DNA of 19,587 bases from Candidatus Hydrogenedentota bacterium (GTDB lineage Bacteria; Hydrogenedentota; Hydrogenedentia; Hydrogenedentales; SLHB01). Under the pieces are notes generated by a model, which worked only from the letters and a program-made list of their open reading frames with translations, ran no database searches and had not been told where the DNA came from. Positions 1 to 8,095 of the stretch are shown here, piece after piece. The translations under genes and the position numbers were made by a program. The stretch is from the NCBI GenBank assembly GCA_013349485.1, contig DUZM01000019.1, positions 1 to 19,587 on the forward strand, given 5' to 3'. Position 1 is the stretch's first letter. Each line of letters starts with the position of its first letter.

Positions 1-282
1 CATGAACCCGCGGACCACGCCGGCGTCTACGAGACCTCGTTTGCGATGGCCCTCATCCCGCACCTGGTCCGTATGGACAAGTTCAAGCAGGGCCTGTGCC
101 CTATTCACCGGTACGGTGACGAACACGCGAACTCGGACGGCGAGAGGAATGACTGGGTCTGGGCGATGGATCTGCGCGAAACCGCATCGCGTGAATTGGG
201 CGAACAACTCACCAAGCGCATCGTCGAGCACATCGTCGCGCGCATCGCCGAAGAAAAACAGCGCGCCGGCCTGGAAACCTGA
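1..282 (+). CDS. Creatininase-family amidohydrolase, C-terminal part (5' end outside window)
   Basis: The reading frame is open from the first base and ends at a TGA at 280-282, giving 93 residues. It contains HAGVYETSFAMAL followed by PHLVRMDKF. This matches the conserved HAG-x-x-ETS segment of the creatininase family, which hydrolyses cyclic or linear amides in a metal-dependent reaction. The tail is charged and alpha-helical, as is usual for these C-termini. The N-terminal metal ligands lie upstream of the window, so substrate cannot be judged: creatinine amidohydrolase, mycofactocin-type and formamide hydrolases all share this motif. It converges on purQ across a 300-bp spacer. Family assignment is fairly sure; the specific reaction is unknown. 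Confidence 0.85.
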   Translation, partial: HEPADHAGVYETSFAMALIPHLVRMDKFKQGLCPIHRYGDEHANSDGERNDWVWAMDLRETASRELGEQLTKRIVEHIVARIAEEKQRAGLET

Positions 283-380
283 GCGCCGGGCGAATTGCGG
301 GACTGCCCCGCTATTGCCGGAATCGAAGGCGGAGCGTCATCGGGGCGACCCGCGGATAAACACGTCTTCTTGCGCCGTCT

Positions 381-410
381 TTGCGAGGAACGAAGTGACG
401 AAGCAACCTC
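381..410. repeat. Dispersed intergenic repeat of the GCGAGGAACGAAGTGACGAAGC type
   Basis: The stretch TTGCGAGGAACGAAGTGACG and its continuation AAGCAACCTC match a short repeat that I recall from the intergenic regions of many unrelated bacterial genomes. It is often mistranslated as CEERSDEA. Here it lies between two converging genes, creatininase and purQ, and both strands have spurious ORFs through it. No gene is visible in 283-582. The recognition is from memory, not from a search. Confidence 0.5.
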
Positions 411-468
411 CGTAAGGATCGCACAAGGTCGCCGCAAGAAACACAAAAGATGTCCGCGTCGCTGCCGC

Positions 469-497
469 GCCCGAAGGCGGGCCTCCCGCCCGAAGGC
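469..497. repeat. GC-rich hairpin pair, possible purQ transcript end
   Basis: GCCCGAAGGC occurs twice, at 469-478 and 488-497. Read on the minus strand, each copy is GCC-TTCG-GGC, a UUCG tetraloop hairpin. Between them, GGCGGG-CCT-CCCGCC (476-490) can form an alternative 6-bp stem. It lies about 85 bases downstream of the purQ stop on the purQ strand. No continuous T-run follows, only a loosely T-rich TTTTGTGTTTCTT further on. A structured 3' end is plausible, but an intrinsic terminator is not proven. Confidence 0.35.
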
Positions 498-582
498 AGT
501 GCCGTTCGTCGCAATGAAAGCTCGGCATTCACGGAATTCAGGCGCGCGGCAACACAAAGACAGTCCTCGTGGGCAATTCAGA

Positions 583-1374
583 TTAAGCGACGTGGGCCTT
601 CACGTGGGCCACGGCATTGCGGAATACCTGAAGCCCGGCGCCCTCTCCCTGGTGGTCGAGGCGCGGCCAGCACGGATGATTCGTTCCATCGACAAAGGCT
701 TCCGGGTGAGGCATAAGGCCAAACACCCTACCCGTGGGGTCGCAGATGCCGGCAATGTCGTCCGAGGAACCGTTTGGATTGCTCGGGAACTCGCCTCGGG
801 CCGGCGCCCCGTCGCGCCGTACATAGCGCACGGCCACTTGCCCATTGTCCCGCAACCGCGCGAGAACGCCCGGGTCTTTTGCCATGAATTTGCCTTCGCC
901 GTGTCGGATGGGCAACTCGAGGCGCTCGATGCCGTTGAGCCACACGCACCGAGTGGCGGCGTCGGTTCTCAGGTGGACCCAACGGTTCTCGAACCGGCCG
1001 GAATTGTTGTGGGTCAACGTGACTTCTTGAACGAGTTCGCCGTTGAACATCGGCAACACGCCCATTTTTACCATCACCTGAAATCCGTTGCAGATACCAA
1101 TGACAAGCTTACCTTCATTGATGAATTGCTTCATTGGGCCGCCCAGCCGGTAGCGCAGGCGGTTGGCCAGAATCCGGCCGGAAGCCACGTCGTCGCCAAA
1201 CGAGAACCCGCCCGGCAACGCGAGTATATGGTACGTTTCCAGAAGTCCTGGACGTGCGATGATGTCGCTGAGATGAACGCGTTCGGCGGCCGCGTTGGCG
1301 CGGTTCAGGGCCATCTCCGTCTCCGCATCGCAATTGATGCCAAATCCCGTCAAGACCAGTGCGCGTACATTCAC
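583..1374 (-). CDS. purQ: Phosphoribosylformylglycinamidine synthase subunit PurQ (glutaminase)
   Basis: PurQ hydrolyses glutamine and channels ammonia to PurL, which converts FGAR to FGAM in de novo purine synthesis in the cytoplasm. The 263-residue protein is a class I glutamine amidotransferase. The nucleophile Cys95 lies in GICNGFQ, LPGGFSFGDD (about 53-62) forms the oxyanion strand region, and His223/Glu225 in LMPHPEAF complete the triad. The start is GTG at 1374, with an AAGGG-like site about 13 bases upstream; the nearby ATG is out of frame. Length is somewhat above the roughly 230 residues of Bacillus-type PurQ, in line with the larger form that partners long PurL proteins. It is the last gene of purM-purL-purQ, 100 bp after purL. 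Identity is very secure. Confidence 0.95.
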   Translation of the reverse strand: MNVRALVLTGFGINCDAETEMALNRANAAAERVHLSDIIARPGLLETYHILALPGGFSFGDDVASGRILANRLRYRLGGPMKQFINEGKLVIGICNGFQVMVKMGVLPMFNGELVQEVTLTHNNSGRFENRWVHLRTDAATRCVWLNGIERLELPIRHGEGKFMAKDPGVLARLRDNGQVAVRYVRRDGAPARGEFPSNPNGSSDDIAGICDPTGRVFGLMPHPEAFVDGTNHPCWPRLDHQGEGAGLQVFRNAVAHVKAHVA

Positions 1375-1395
1375 GATGCCTAACCCTTCTACTTA

Positions 1396-1416
1396 GTTCA
1401 TGGTTCCTGATTCCTG
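1396..1416. repeat. Imperfect heptanucleotide repeat in the purL-purQ spacer
   Basis: Three adjacent 7-base units, GTTCATG, GTTCCTG and ATTCCTG, lie at 1396-1402, 1403-1409 and 1410-1416. On the minus strand they read CAGGAAT, CAGGAAC, CATGAAC just upstream of the purQ ribosome-binding region. A related CAGGAACTGGAA occurs nearby at about 1454. This resembles small slippage-prone spacers; no regulatory role can be shown. Confidence 0.35.
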
Positions 1417-1474
1417 GCTCGCGAACTGTGTAGCGGCGACGGCCAAACAGAGACCAGGAACTGGAAATCAGCAA

Positions 1475-4435
1475 CTACCATTGCAACGGCCGTTGCCACG
1501 CTTCCTTCAGTTCGGCCAACGTCGCGTCAACGCTGACGCCGCCGTGTGCCGCCACCCTGAATACCTCCTCGGGAATCACCTCGCCGATGCGCATCGTCGG
1601 CGCGCCCGACAGGGCCGACTCGAAGGCCGCGGCCTTGGCGGCTGGCACCGTTGCGACAAACCGGCTCTGCGACTCGCCGAACAGGGCCACGACGGCGTTG
1701 GGCATACCAAGCCCGGTGATATCCACGTCCATGCCGTAGCCGCCGGCAAACGCCGACTCGGCCAATGCCACGCCCAGGCCGCCGTCCGAACAATCGTGGC
1801 ACGACGCCACTAACCCCTGTTTTATGGCGGCCGCCAGCTTCTCGTATAGGCGTCGCGCTTTTGCCGCGTCGACCTCCGGCACCCCGGCGCCCAGTTGGCC
1901 GCGCAACGCCAGGTATTCACTACCGCCCATTTCATCCTTCGTGTCGCCAAGGATATAGACAAGGTCGCCAGGACGTTTGACGTCCATCGAAACGGTTCGC
2001 GTAACATCGCTGACGATTCCCACTGCCGTAAACAGGACGGTTGGTGGAATCGAAATCTTCGTGTCGCCGATGCGATAGTCGTTTTTCATGCTGTCTTTGC
2101 CACTGATGAGGGGTATGCCATACGCGACGCAAACGTCTCGCAAGGCCTGACAGCAACGGACCAATTGCGCCAGTTTATGTTCGCCGTCCGGGGTCTTCTC
2201 ACTTTGAATCGGGTCGGGCCAGCAAAAGTTATCGAGCCCGGCGATGGTGCCGAACTCAACGCCTACCGAAATCAGATTGCGGACCGCTTCGTCTACGGCA
2301 CAAGCCATCATCCAGTACGTATCGATGTCGCTGTACTTGGGGCAAATCCCACAGGCAATCGCCAAGCCGCGTTGCGAACCCGGCACGGGACGAATCACAG
2401 CGGCGTCGCCCGGCCCGTCGTGGTCTACGCCTTGGAACTGTTTCAGGACGCTCTGCGCGAGCACCTCGTGATCGTACATGCGCACAAACGTCTCTTTGCT
2501 GCACACATTCAGCGCGCCCAAAACGGCTTTTAGGTCTGCGGTCAGGTCGCCGTCCTCGGCCACAACGACGGGCGTCAGCGCAGGGGGGGCCCACACCGCC
2601 TTCAGGTGCATTTTGGGGACCCCTTCGTGGAGAAACGCCATATCCAGCGCGCAGATAAGGTCGCCTTCGTAGTAGCACTCGAGCCGACCCGAGTCCGTAA
2701 ATGAACCTAACACAGTAGACTCGACGGCGCGACGTCTCGAGAGATCGAGGAACGCGTCGAGTTTGTCCGGCGGCACGGCACACGTCATGCGTTCCTGCGC
2801 TTCCGAGAGAAAGATCTCCCACGGCGCGAGGCCGGCATATTTCAACGGCGCCTTGTCCAAGTGGATGGCGGCGCCGCCGGGTGTGCGGGCCATTTCCCCC
2901 ACACTCGACGACAACCCGCCTGCGCCATTGTCCGTAATACACGTAAAAAGGTCGAGATCGCGGGCTTCGAGCAGGAAATCGGCCATTTTCTTCTGGGTGA
3001 TAGGATCCCCTATTTGAACCGCGGTCGCGGGCGAGCCCTCGTGCAACTCCTCCGAGGAGAACGTTGCGCCGTGGATGCCGTCCTTTCCGATCCGGCCGCC
3101 GGACATCACGATGAGGTCGCCGGGGCGGGCCCCTTTTTCGTGACTGGGTTTCCCGGCCACCGTGGTCGGAATCAGACCGCCGGTACCGCAGAAGACAAGC
3201 GGCTTGCCCAAGAAGCGTTCGTGAAACACGATGGCGCCGTTCACGTCCGGAATCCCGCTCTGGTTGCCGCCGTCTTTGACGCCTCGGTGCACGCCGCGGA
3301 GCACGCGGCGCGGGTGGAACAGCCGGGGCGGAATCTCGCCGTCGAAAAAAGGCGAGGCGAAACAAAAGACGTCGGTATTCAGGATGCATTTGCAGCCGAG
3401 GCCGGCACCGAGGATGTCGCGGTTCACGCCGACGATGCCCGTAATCGCGCCGCCGTACGGATCGAGTGCGGACGGGCTATTATGGGTCTCGCATTTGAGT
3501 GCGAAATTCCACTGGTCGTCGAACTTGATGATGCCCGCATTGTCGTGGAACACGCTCACGAGCCAGTCAACCTGCTTCCCTATTTCGTCGGTGGTCGCCT
3601 TCACGTAAGTATTGAACAGACTGTCGATAGCCGAGGTCTTCCCTTCGGGATCCGTGTATTGGATTTCCGCGTTGAAGATCTTGTGTTTGCAGTGCTCGGA
3701 CCACGTCTGGGCCAAGACCTCGAGCTCGATGTCGGTGGGCGCTGCCGGCAGGCCGAGGGCGTCGCGCTCACGTCGCACGGCTTCGTCGCGGTAGTACGCT
3801 TGGATCGCCTTCATTTCGTCCAGCTCGAGGGCCAGCGTTTTCTCGCGGCTCAGGGCGACGAGTTCCTCGTCCGGGATTTCGAGGTCGATAGCGTGGACTT
3901 GCACGTCGCTGCGTTCGGTGACGACGGGCAAACCCAACAACGCGGCACCGCCCGCGCCGGCCATCTCGGCGGCGGATCGGATTTCCCACCGTTCGATAAG
4001 CTCATTGGCAAGCAGGTCGCGGGCGATGTGCTCGCACGTGCCTCGGCTGACGTCCCCGCGAAGAACGTACTGCGTCGATTTGTACACGGCTTCCCCCGCC
4101 GCGAGGCTGCGGCCAAGCACGTCGCCTATCCCTTCGGCCGAACTCTTACCGACGTTGTCGGTTACGCCCGGACGGTATCCGACCTCGATCAGATAGGTGA
4201 AGTCGCGCGCCAACGCGCGATCCAGCGCCGAGTCCTGTATCACGGGATCGGTGAACAACTCCGCGCGCACCCGTTCCAGTTCCTCGGCGTCGAGAGCCGC
4301 ATCAACCGTGTACACGTCAATCACGCGAACGTCATCGACGCCAACGCCCAAATCCTCCTCGAGTTGGCCTTTGACGCCGACGCCTGCCGGGTCGGGCAGG
4401 TCGGCCTTCATGGCGACCTCAATTCTATGCGGCAT
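1475..4435 (-). CDS. purL: Phosphoribosylformylglycinamidine synthase PurL, long form with PurS-like N-terminus
   Basis: This is the ATP-dependent FGAM synthetase subunit of purine synthesis. The protein has 986 residues, against about 740 for PurL of the Bacillus PurSQL type and about 1,300 for the E. coli single chain. Residues 1-80 and about 80-152 look like two tandem PurS-type segments (IEVAMKADLPDP..., then LIEVGYRPGVTD... ending LLANELIERW). The FGAM synthase core then follows: WSEHCKHK with catalytic His at 248-252, GGRIGKDGIHGATFSSEE, ITDNGAGGLSSSVGEMA, and a second half with LISGKDSMKNDY and SCHDCSDGGLGVALAES. No glutaminase domain is present; PurQ supplies it. ATG at 4435 has GGGAG 8 bases upstream and lies 11 bases inside the end of purM, implying translational coupling. 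No separate purS lies in the operon. Confidence 0.95.
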   Translation of the reverse strand: MPHRIEVAMKADLPDPAGVGVKGQLEEDLGVGVDDVRVIDVYTVDAALDAEELERVRAELFTDPVIQDSALDRALARDFTYLIEVGYRPGVTDNVGKSSAEGIGDVLGRSLAAGEAVYKSTQYVLRGDVSRGTCEHIARDLLANELIERWEIRSAAEMAGAGGAALLGLPVVTERSDVQVHAIDLEIPDEELVALSREKTLALELDEMKAIQAYYRDEAVRRERDALGLPAAPTDIELEVLAQTWSEHCKHKIFNAEIQYTDPEGKTSAIDSLFNTYVKATTDEIGKQVDWLVSVFHDNAGIIKFDDQWNFALKCETHNSPSALDPYGGAITGIVGVNRDILGAGLGCKCILNTDVFCFASPFFDGEIPPRLFHPRRVLRGVHRGVKDGGNQSGIPDVNGAIVFHERFLGKPLVFCGTGGLIPTTVAGKPSHEKGARPGDLIVMSGGRIGKDGIHGATFSSEELHEGSPATAVQIGDPITQKKMADFLLEARDLDLFTCITDNGAGGLSSSVGEMARTPGGAAIHLDKAPLKYAGLAPWEIFLSEAQERMTCAVPPDKLDAFLDLSRRRAVESTVLGSFTDSGRLECYYEGDLICALDMAFLHEGVPKMHLKAVWAPPALTPVVVAEDGDLTADLKAVLGALNVCSKETFVRMYDHEVLAQSVLKQFQGVDHDGPGDAAVIRPVPGSQRGLAIACGICPKYSDIDTYWMMACAVDEAVRNLISVGVEFGTIAGLDNFCWPDPIQSEKTPDGEHKLAQLVRCCQALRDVCVAYGIPLISGKDSMKNDYRIGDTKISIPPTVLFTAVGIVSDVTRTVSMDVKRPGDLVYILGDTKDEMGGSEYLALRGQLGAGVPEVDAAKARRLYEKLAAAIKQGLVASCHDCSDGGLGVALAESAFAGGYGMDVDITGLGMPNAVVALFGESQSRFVATVPAAKAAAFESALSGAPTMRIGEVIPEEVFRVAAHGGVSVDATLAELKEAWQRPLQW

Positions 4436-5489
4436 ACCGGATGCTCCCCGTATAGTTGACCTTGTTCTCGCCCGCTATGACCCTGCCGACGACGCTCGGC
4501 TCTTCGCCGGCTTGCGTAAGCGTGTCCAAGGCGAGTTCCACTTGCTGCTCCCCCACGATCACCAAATATCCCATGCCCATATTGAACGTGCGCAGCATCT
4601 CATCGTCGGACACGTTGCCCGTTTTCTGCAGGAACTCGAATATGGGCAACGCCTCCCACGCCGCAAGATCGATCTCCGCGCCCATCCGTTTCGGCAAGGT
4701 CCGCGGCAGGTTGTCCGTGATGCCGCCCCCGGTAACGTGTGTCATACCGCGCACCGTTACGAGTTTCATGAGCAGTTGAATGAGCTTGGCGTAACTCCGG
4801 TGCGGCTCGAGCAGGGCGGCCCCGACGCTTCGACCGGTGCCGGGCATCTCGTCGTCAACCGTCAACCCAGCCAGCTCGAAGCAGATCTTCCGCGCCAGAC
4901 TGTAGCCGTTCGTGTGCAGCCCCGACGACGGAAGGCCGATAATAACATCCCCAGGCCGAACCGCCGACCCGTCGATGATTCGCTTCCGTTCCACAACGCC
5001 CACAATGGTACCGGCAAGGTCATATTCGTCTGCGCCGTACATGTCGGGCATCTCGGCCGTTTCGCCGCCGATCAGGGAGCAGCCCGCATACCGGCAGCCC
5101 GCGGCGATTCCCTTGATAACGGCGACGACGGTTTCGGGTCTCAGTCTGCCGCACGCCAGATAGTCGAGGAAGAAGATCGGCCGCGCCCCTTGCACGAGGA
5201 TGTCGTTCACGCAATGCGAGACCAGGTCGATCCCGACGGTGTCGTGTTTGCCCGTCATGAAGGCCAGCTTCAGTTTGGTGCCCACGCCATCCACGCTTGA
5301 CACCAAGACAGGCTCCTCGAGGCTGATATTGCTGAACCCGTACATCGCGCCGAAGGAGCCGAGGCCGCATAGGACGTTTTCGTCAAACGTCTTCTGCACG
5401 ACGTCTTTGACTTCCCGCAACGCCGCGTCGGCCGCATCGATATCGACGCCCGCATCGCGGTAACGGAGGCCTGGTTTCTTGTTGTTCAT
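4425..5489 (-). CDS. purM: Phosphoribosylformylglycinamidine cyclo-ligase (AIR synthetase) PurM
   Basis: PurM closes FGAM to 5-aminoimidazole ribonucleotide using ATP, the step directly after PurL/PurQ. The 354 residues carry the family signatures GLGSFGAMYGF, VSSVDGVGTKLKLA, GIDLVSHCVNDILVQGA, SLIGGETAEMPDMY and LPSSGLHTNGYSLAR. It ends with VNYTGSIRYAA. I chose ATG at 5489 because GAGGG lies 7 bases upstream and the protein then begins right before the conserved YRDAGVDI. The frame extends 23 codons further, but that stretch crosses the promoter region. It is the first gene of the operon and overlaps purL by 11 bases. Identity is secure. Confidence 0.96.
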   Translation of the reverse strand: MNNKKPGLRYRDAGVDIDAADAALREVKDVVQKTFDENVLCGLGSFGAMYGFSNISLEEPVLVSSVDGVGTKLKLAFMTGKHDTVGIDLVSHCVNDILVQGARPIFFLDYLACGRLRPETVVAVIKGIAAGCRYAGCSLIGGETAEMPDMYGADEYDLAGTIVGVVERKRIIDGSAVRPGDVIIGLPSSGLHTNGYSLARKICFELAGLTVDDEMPGTGRSVGAALLEPHRSYAKLIQLLMKLVTVRGMTHVTGGGITDNLPRTLPKRMGAEIDLAAWEALPIFEFLQKTGNVSDDEMLRTFNMGMGYLVIVGEQQVELALDTLTQAGEEPSVVGRVIAGENKVNYTGSIRYAA

Positions 5490-5528
5490 CGCCGCGCCCT
5501 CACAATCCCGATCTCGCCAATTGCTAGC

Positions 5529-5558
5529 AGGATACCGCCAACACTTGCGATAAGTCAA
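5529..5558 (-). promoter_or_regulatory. Candidate promoter of the purMLQ operon
   Basis: On the minus strand a -35 TTGACT (5553-5558) is separated by 18 bp from a -10 TATCCT (5529-5534). These match the sigma-70 consensus at 5 of 6 and 4 of 6 positions. The implied transcript start is about 33 bases before the purM ATG. The -35 lies inside the ATAA/TTAT dyad region shared with the divergent lysR promoter. Confidence 0.5.
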
Positions 5559-5573
5559 ATGAAATGTTATGAT
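5545..5573 (+). promoter_or_regulatory. Candidate promoter of the lysR-type gene
   Basis: On the plus strand TTGCGA (5545-5550), a 17-bp spacer and TATGAT (5568-5573) form a sigma-70-like promoter, with 4 of 6 and 5 of 6 matches. It overlaps the opposite purM promoter, the two -35 boxes lying only two bases apart. The transcript leader would be very short, about 14 bases, but still includes the AAGGAG site at 5583-5588. Confidence 0.5.
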
Positions 5574-5595
5574 AAGGCTGATAAGGAGATCTTAT
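5550..5595. promoter_or_regulatory. Cluster of ATAA/TTAT dyads, candidate LysR-type operator
   Basis: Three dyads are visible: ATAA-N13-TTAT (5550-5570), TTAT-G-ATAA (5567-5575) and ATAAG-N5-CTTAT (5581-5595). TGATAAGG is directly repeated at 5570-5577 and 5579-5586. LysR-type regulators commonly bind AT-rich inverted repeats next to their own gene and control the divergent promoter. These sites cover both -35 boxes, the lysR -10 and the lysR ribosome-binding site, so autoregulation is plausible. Binding is inferred. Confidence 0.35.
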
Positions 5596-6490
5596 GCCTT
5601 CCCTCGAAGTTCTTCATTCATACTGCGCGGTCGTCGAGGAGGGCGGCTTCCGGGCCGCCGCCGCACGACGACACTGTTCGCAGCCGGCCATAAGCCAGCA
5701 GATCAAGGCGCTCGAACGGGAGCTGGGCCGTGTACTTTTGGATCGGAAAAGGCGACGCCCTACGCCCGCCGGGCAGATGCTGTACATGCGGGCGCGGGGG
5801 ATCTTAAACGACGCGGACGCCCTGGCGCGCGAACTCGAGGATTTCGACGAAACGGCAGAACACGAGCTGCGGGTGGGTACGAGCGACACGACGGCGCTAT
5901 ATTTTCTGCCCCCATTTGTGCGGCAATTCGCATCCGCGATGCCGAACACGCACCTGAAGGTCGTGGATCGCCCGTCCGAGGCCATTGCCGAGCAAGTCGT
6001 TCGCGGCGATCTCGACTTGGGCATCGTGACGTTGCCGGTTGTCCATGCCGAACTCGAGCAACGCGAACTGTTCAAAGAACGGCTCGTGCTCGTCGCCCCG
6101 GCAGAGCACCGGTTGGGCGGCCGGCGGCGGGCGCGGCTCGACACCGTGCACGACGAACCGTTCGTGCTGCTCGAGGCGGGCACGCGCACCGGCGCCATCC
6201 TCCGCGACTACTTCCGCCGGGAATCCTTCGACCCGCAGGTCGTGGTGGACAGCGGCAGTTTCGAGGTCATCAAACGCTACGTCGCCGAAGGAATCGGCCT
6301 GTCTTTCTTGCCCGAAATCGTTATCACGGACGCCGACAACACCCTGACCACAATCCACGTGCCCGGCGTGCCAAAAGTCCACATCGGCGCCATTTGGCGC
6401 CGGGGCGCCTATCAAACCCGCGCCGAGTGCGCATTCCTCGATATGATCACCAAGCGCAGCGGGCCTCCAACCGCCCCACACTGCCGTTGA
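5594..6490 (+). CDS. LysR-family transcriptional regulator
   Basis: This is a 298-residue DNA-binding regulator. The N-terminal winged helix-turn-helix (about 3-62) contains VVEEGGFRAAAARRH, then SQPAISQQIKALERELG, and ends in the usual TPAGQMLY. A linker helix and a LysR substrate-binding domain (about 90-285) follow, with RVGTSDTTALYFLP, DLDLGIVTLP and VAEGIGLSFLPEIVI. Length is typical of the family. ATG at 5594 has AAGGAG 5 bases upstream. It is divergent from purM, with a 104-bp spacer holding overlapping promoters and dyads. The usual LysR logic would make it an autoregulator and possibly a regulator of purMLQ, though purine genes are normally controlled by PurR-type proteins or a riboswitch. 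The effector is unknown. Confidence 0.93.
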   Translation: MPSLEVLHSYCAVVEEGGFRAAAARRHCSQPAISQQIKALERELGRVLLDRKRRRPTPAGQMLYMRARGILNDADALARELEDFDETAEHELRVGTSDTTALYFLPPFVRQFASAMPNTHLKVVDRPSEAIAEQVVRGDLDLGIVTLPVVHAELEQRELFKERLVLVAPAEHRLGGRRRARLDTVHDEPFVLLEAGTRTGAILRDYFRRESFDPQVVVDSGSFEVIKRYVAEGIGLSFLPEIVITDADNTLTTIHVPGVPKVHIGAIWRRGAYQTRAECAFLDMITKRSGPPTAPHCR

Positions 6491-6738
6491 CGTGACTGCT
6501 CGGACTCTCCAAAAACCGGATGAGTCTCGATACGAGAGGGCGCGGGGGACGGCAGACGAGGACAGAGCCGTCGAGTTGCTTGCTTCGTTGGCGTGTAGGA
6601 AGGGGGTCTGGTACGCTGAGAGGTCGGAGCGAGCATTGGGGCGCCGGTTTCCTCGCACAGTCTTTCCGTTGCGCATCGACAAGGGCGTCACGGAGTCACG
6701 CCGACTCCTCCTGCGCTTTCCCGAAGACCCCAACGGCC

Positions 6739-7737
6739 CTAGGCAAGGCGGCGACTATATCCGCCCACAAATCGCCGCGCTGCCAAATGGATCAGCCTGG
6801 CGACATAGCCCAGACCTATCATAAACGCCCCGGTGTAGGGCACGAGCCACAAGCGCTGCACGGTTGGCGCCTCGTACCCGAGCTGCCAGGAGAAATTTTC
6901 GAAGAAAGACCCTTCCGTTACCACTACGCGAGTTGCGGACACGGCACGCGCGCTCTCGGAGACGACGAATTCCAGGGGAGGTATTCCCGCCAACACGACC
7001 CAAAGGGCCAGCCAGGCCAGAAACGCCACAGAGATCGCGGTCCGCCGCCGGGGCGGCCTGTCACACCACCACAACCACGCCATGCAATGCGCGATCACGG
7101 AGCCCCAGGATAACCCAATGAAAGTTGTCACGGTGAAGCGGCCCGAAAGGAGGTGCGGTGCAGCGAAAGGAATTGTCTTGACCAGCGTAACAAGCAGCGC
7201 GATCAGCCCGGCGAAGGTCCACGGTGACCAGCGCAGGAACCACAGCCGGCACCCCCGAGACAGTATGCGCTCCCAGCGTCCAAGGATGAGCCACAGCAGT
7301 GCGGGGCCGGCTGCAAAACCCAGCCCGCTCAGCACTGTGCTAACCGCCGCCACCCCGCCGGTAAAGGGCAATTGTCTCTGCCAGAACAAACAGCCAATGA
7401 ACGCCGCAAGCATCAAGGCAAATGACAGTGCCATCGTAGCGAGTGAGGCTATCGTCACAGCCGCGAGGCGGCGCGCAAGGCCCACCGCGGCCTCCACGCG
7501 GTGCGTCTGCTGGAGCAGTCTCTTTAGGACGGCAGGGTCGCCAAAGTGCTGACGCGCAAGGATGAGAGCATCCGCTTGCGTGAGTGTTTCCTCGCCATCC
7601 AGGTAAGCAAGCATCTTGTCTTCGAAGTGACCAACGAGTTCCTCTTGGATCTCGGGGTCGAGGCCGTGCGCGACGCTGATCTGGCGGCAGAATTTGCGCA
7701 CTCTGCCATCAATGCCCGGTTCAAAACGATTGTCCAT
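6739..7737 (-). CDS. HAAS-type prefix domain membrane protein
   Basis: The 332-residue protein begins with a soluble helical region (about 10-78). This contains ISVAHGLDPEIQEELVGHFEDKM and ALILARQHFGDPAVLKRLL, the pattern of HAAS/permease-prefix domains that accompany PadR regulators. About six hydrophobic segments follow, including LAAVTIASLATMALSFALML, FAGLIALLVTLV, AISVAFLAWLALWVVLAG and YTGAFMIGLGYVARLI. ATG at 7737 has GGAGG 7 bases upstream and overlaps the 3' end of padR by 17 bases, so the two are one operon. No ABC or FtsX signature is visible in the membrane part. A role in envelope sensing or in controlling the PadR neighbour is an inference; the function is unknown. It converges on the LysR gene over 248 bp in which I see no gene. 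Confidence 0.82.
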   Translation of the reverse strand: MDNRFEPGIDGRVRKFCRQISVAHGLDPEIQEELVGHFEDKMLAYLDGEETLTQADALILARQHFGDPAVLKRLLQQTHRVEAAVGLARRLAAVTIASLATMALSFALMLAAFIGCLFWQRQLPFTGGVAAVSTVLSGLGFAAGPALLWLILGRWERILSRGCRLWFLRWSPWTFAGLIALLVTLVKTIPFAAPHLLSGRFTVTTFIGLSWGSVIAHCMAWLWWCDRPPRRRTAISVAFLAWLALWVVLAGIPPLEFVVSESARAVSATRVVVTEGSFFENFSWQLGYEAPTVQRLWLVPYTGAFMIGLGYVARLIHLAARRFVGGYSRRLA

Positions 7738-8065
7738 TGGTTGCCTCCACGAACCGCGTCACCATGTGGTGGAACGCATGCCACTGCCGATGACCCTCAC
7801 TTAGGGCTTCGCGGCCCTTCGCAGTGATGTAGTAGTATTTCCGGCGCCGTCCGGTGTCCGCCTGCTGCCATTGGGTCCGCACGAACCCGTCCTTCTCGAG
7901 CTTGTGCAGGAGGGGGTACACGGTGCCTTCCTGCCAGACAAAGAGCCCCGCCGCTTCGTCATTGATGCGCCTGATAATCTGATACCCGTAGCTGGCTTCT
8001 CTGGCAAGCACGGAGAGTACTAGCAAGCCCGTGCCGGCCCCCATCAGCTCCTTGTTCGACGTCAT
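7721..8065 (-). CDS. PadR-family transcriptional regulator
   Basis: This is a small winged-helix regulator of 114 residues. The core is GLLVLSVLAREASYGYQIIRRI, then FVWQEGTVYPLLHKLEKDGFV, then GRRRKYYYITAKGREAL with the wing. These are hallmark PadR segments. It is the short (PadR-s2) form without a long C-terminal effector domain. I place the start at ATG 8065, with GGAG six bases upstream. An ATG at 8077 is in frame but lacks a good site, and the ORF extension to 8227 runs through the promoter. It is followed by the HAAS membrane gene with a 17-base overlap. Regulators of this type often repress their own operon, and the upstream region holds candidate sites. Confidence 0.93.
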   Translation of the reverse strand: MTSNKELMGAGTGLLVLSVLAREASYGYQIIRRINDEAAGLFVWQEGTVYPLLHKLEKDGFVRTQWQQADTGRRRKYYYITAKGREALSEGHRQWHAFHHMVTRFVEATNGQSF

Positions 8066-8095
8066 GGCATGCTCCATCTCAAGCTGCTTGGCCCT

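Noticed and set aside
295..1383. 362-residue plus-strand ORF
   Set aside because: It is antisense to purQ and, in its first part, a translation of the dispersed repeat (CEERSDEA type).
2861..4459. 532-residue plus-strand ORF
   Set aside because: It is the antisense shadow of purL. Its protein has no family signature, while the minus frame has all PurL motifs.
4197..5300. 367-residue plus-strand ORF
   Set aside because: It is the antisense shadow of purM; high GC content keeps the frame open.
6520..7113. 197-residue plus-strand ORF
   Set aside because: It is an unlikely arginine- and serine-rich shadow overlapping the HAAS membrane gene; no ribosome site or motif.
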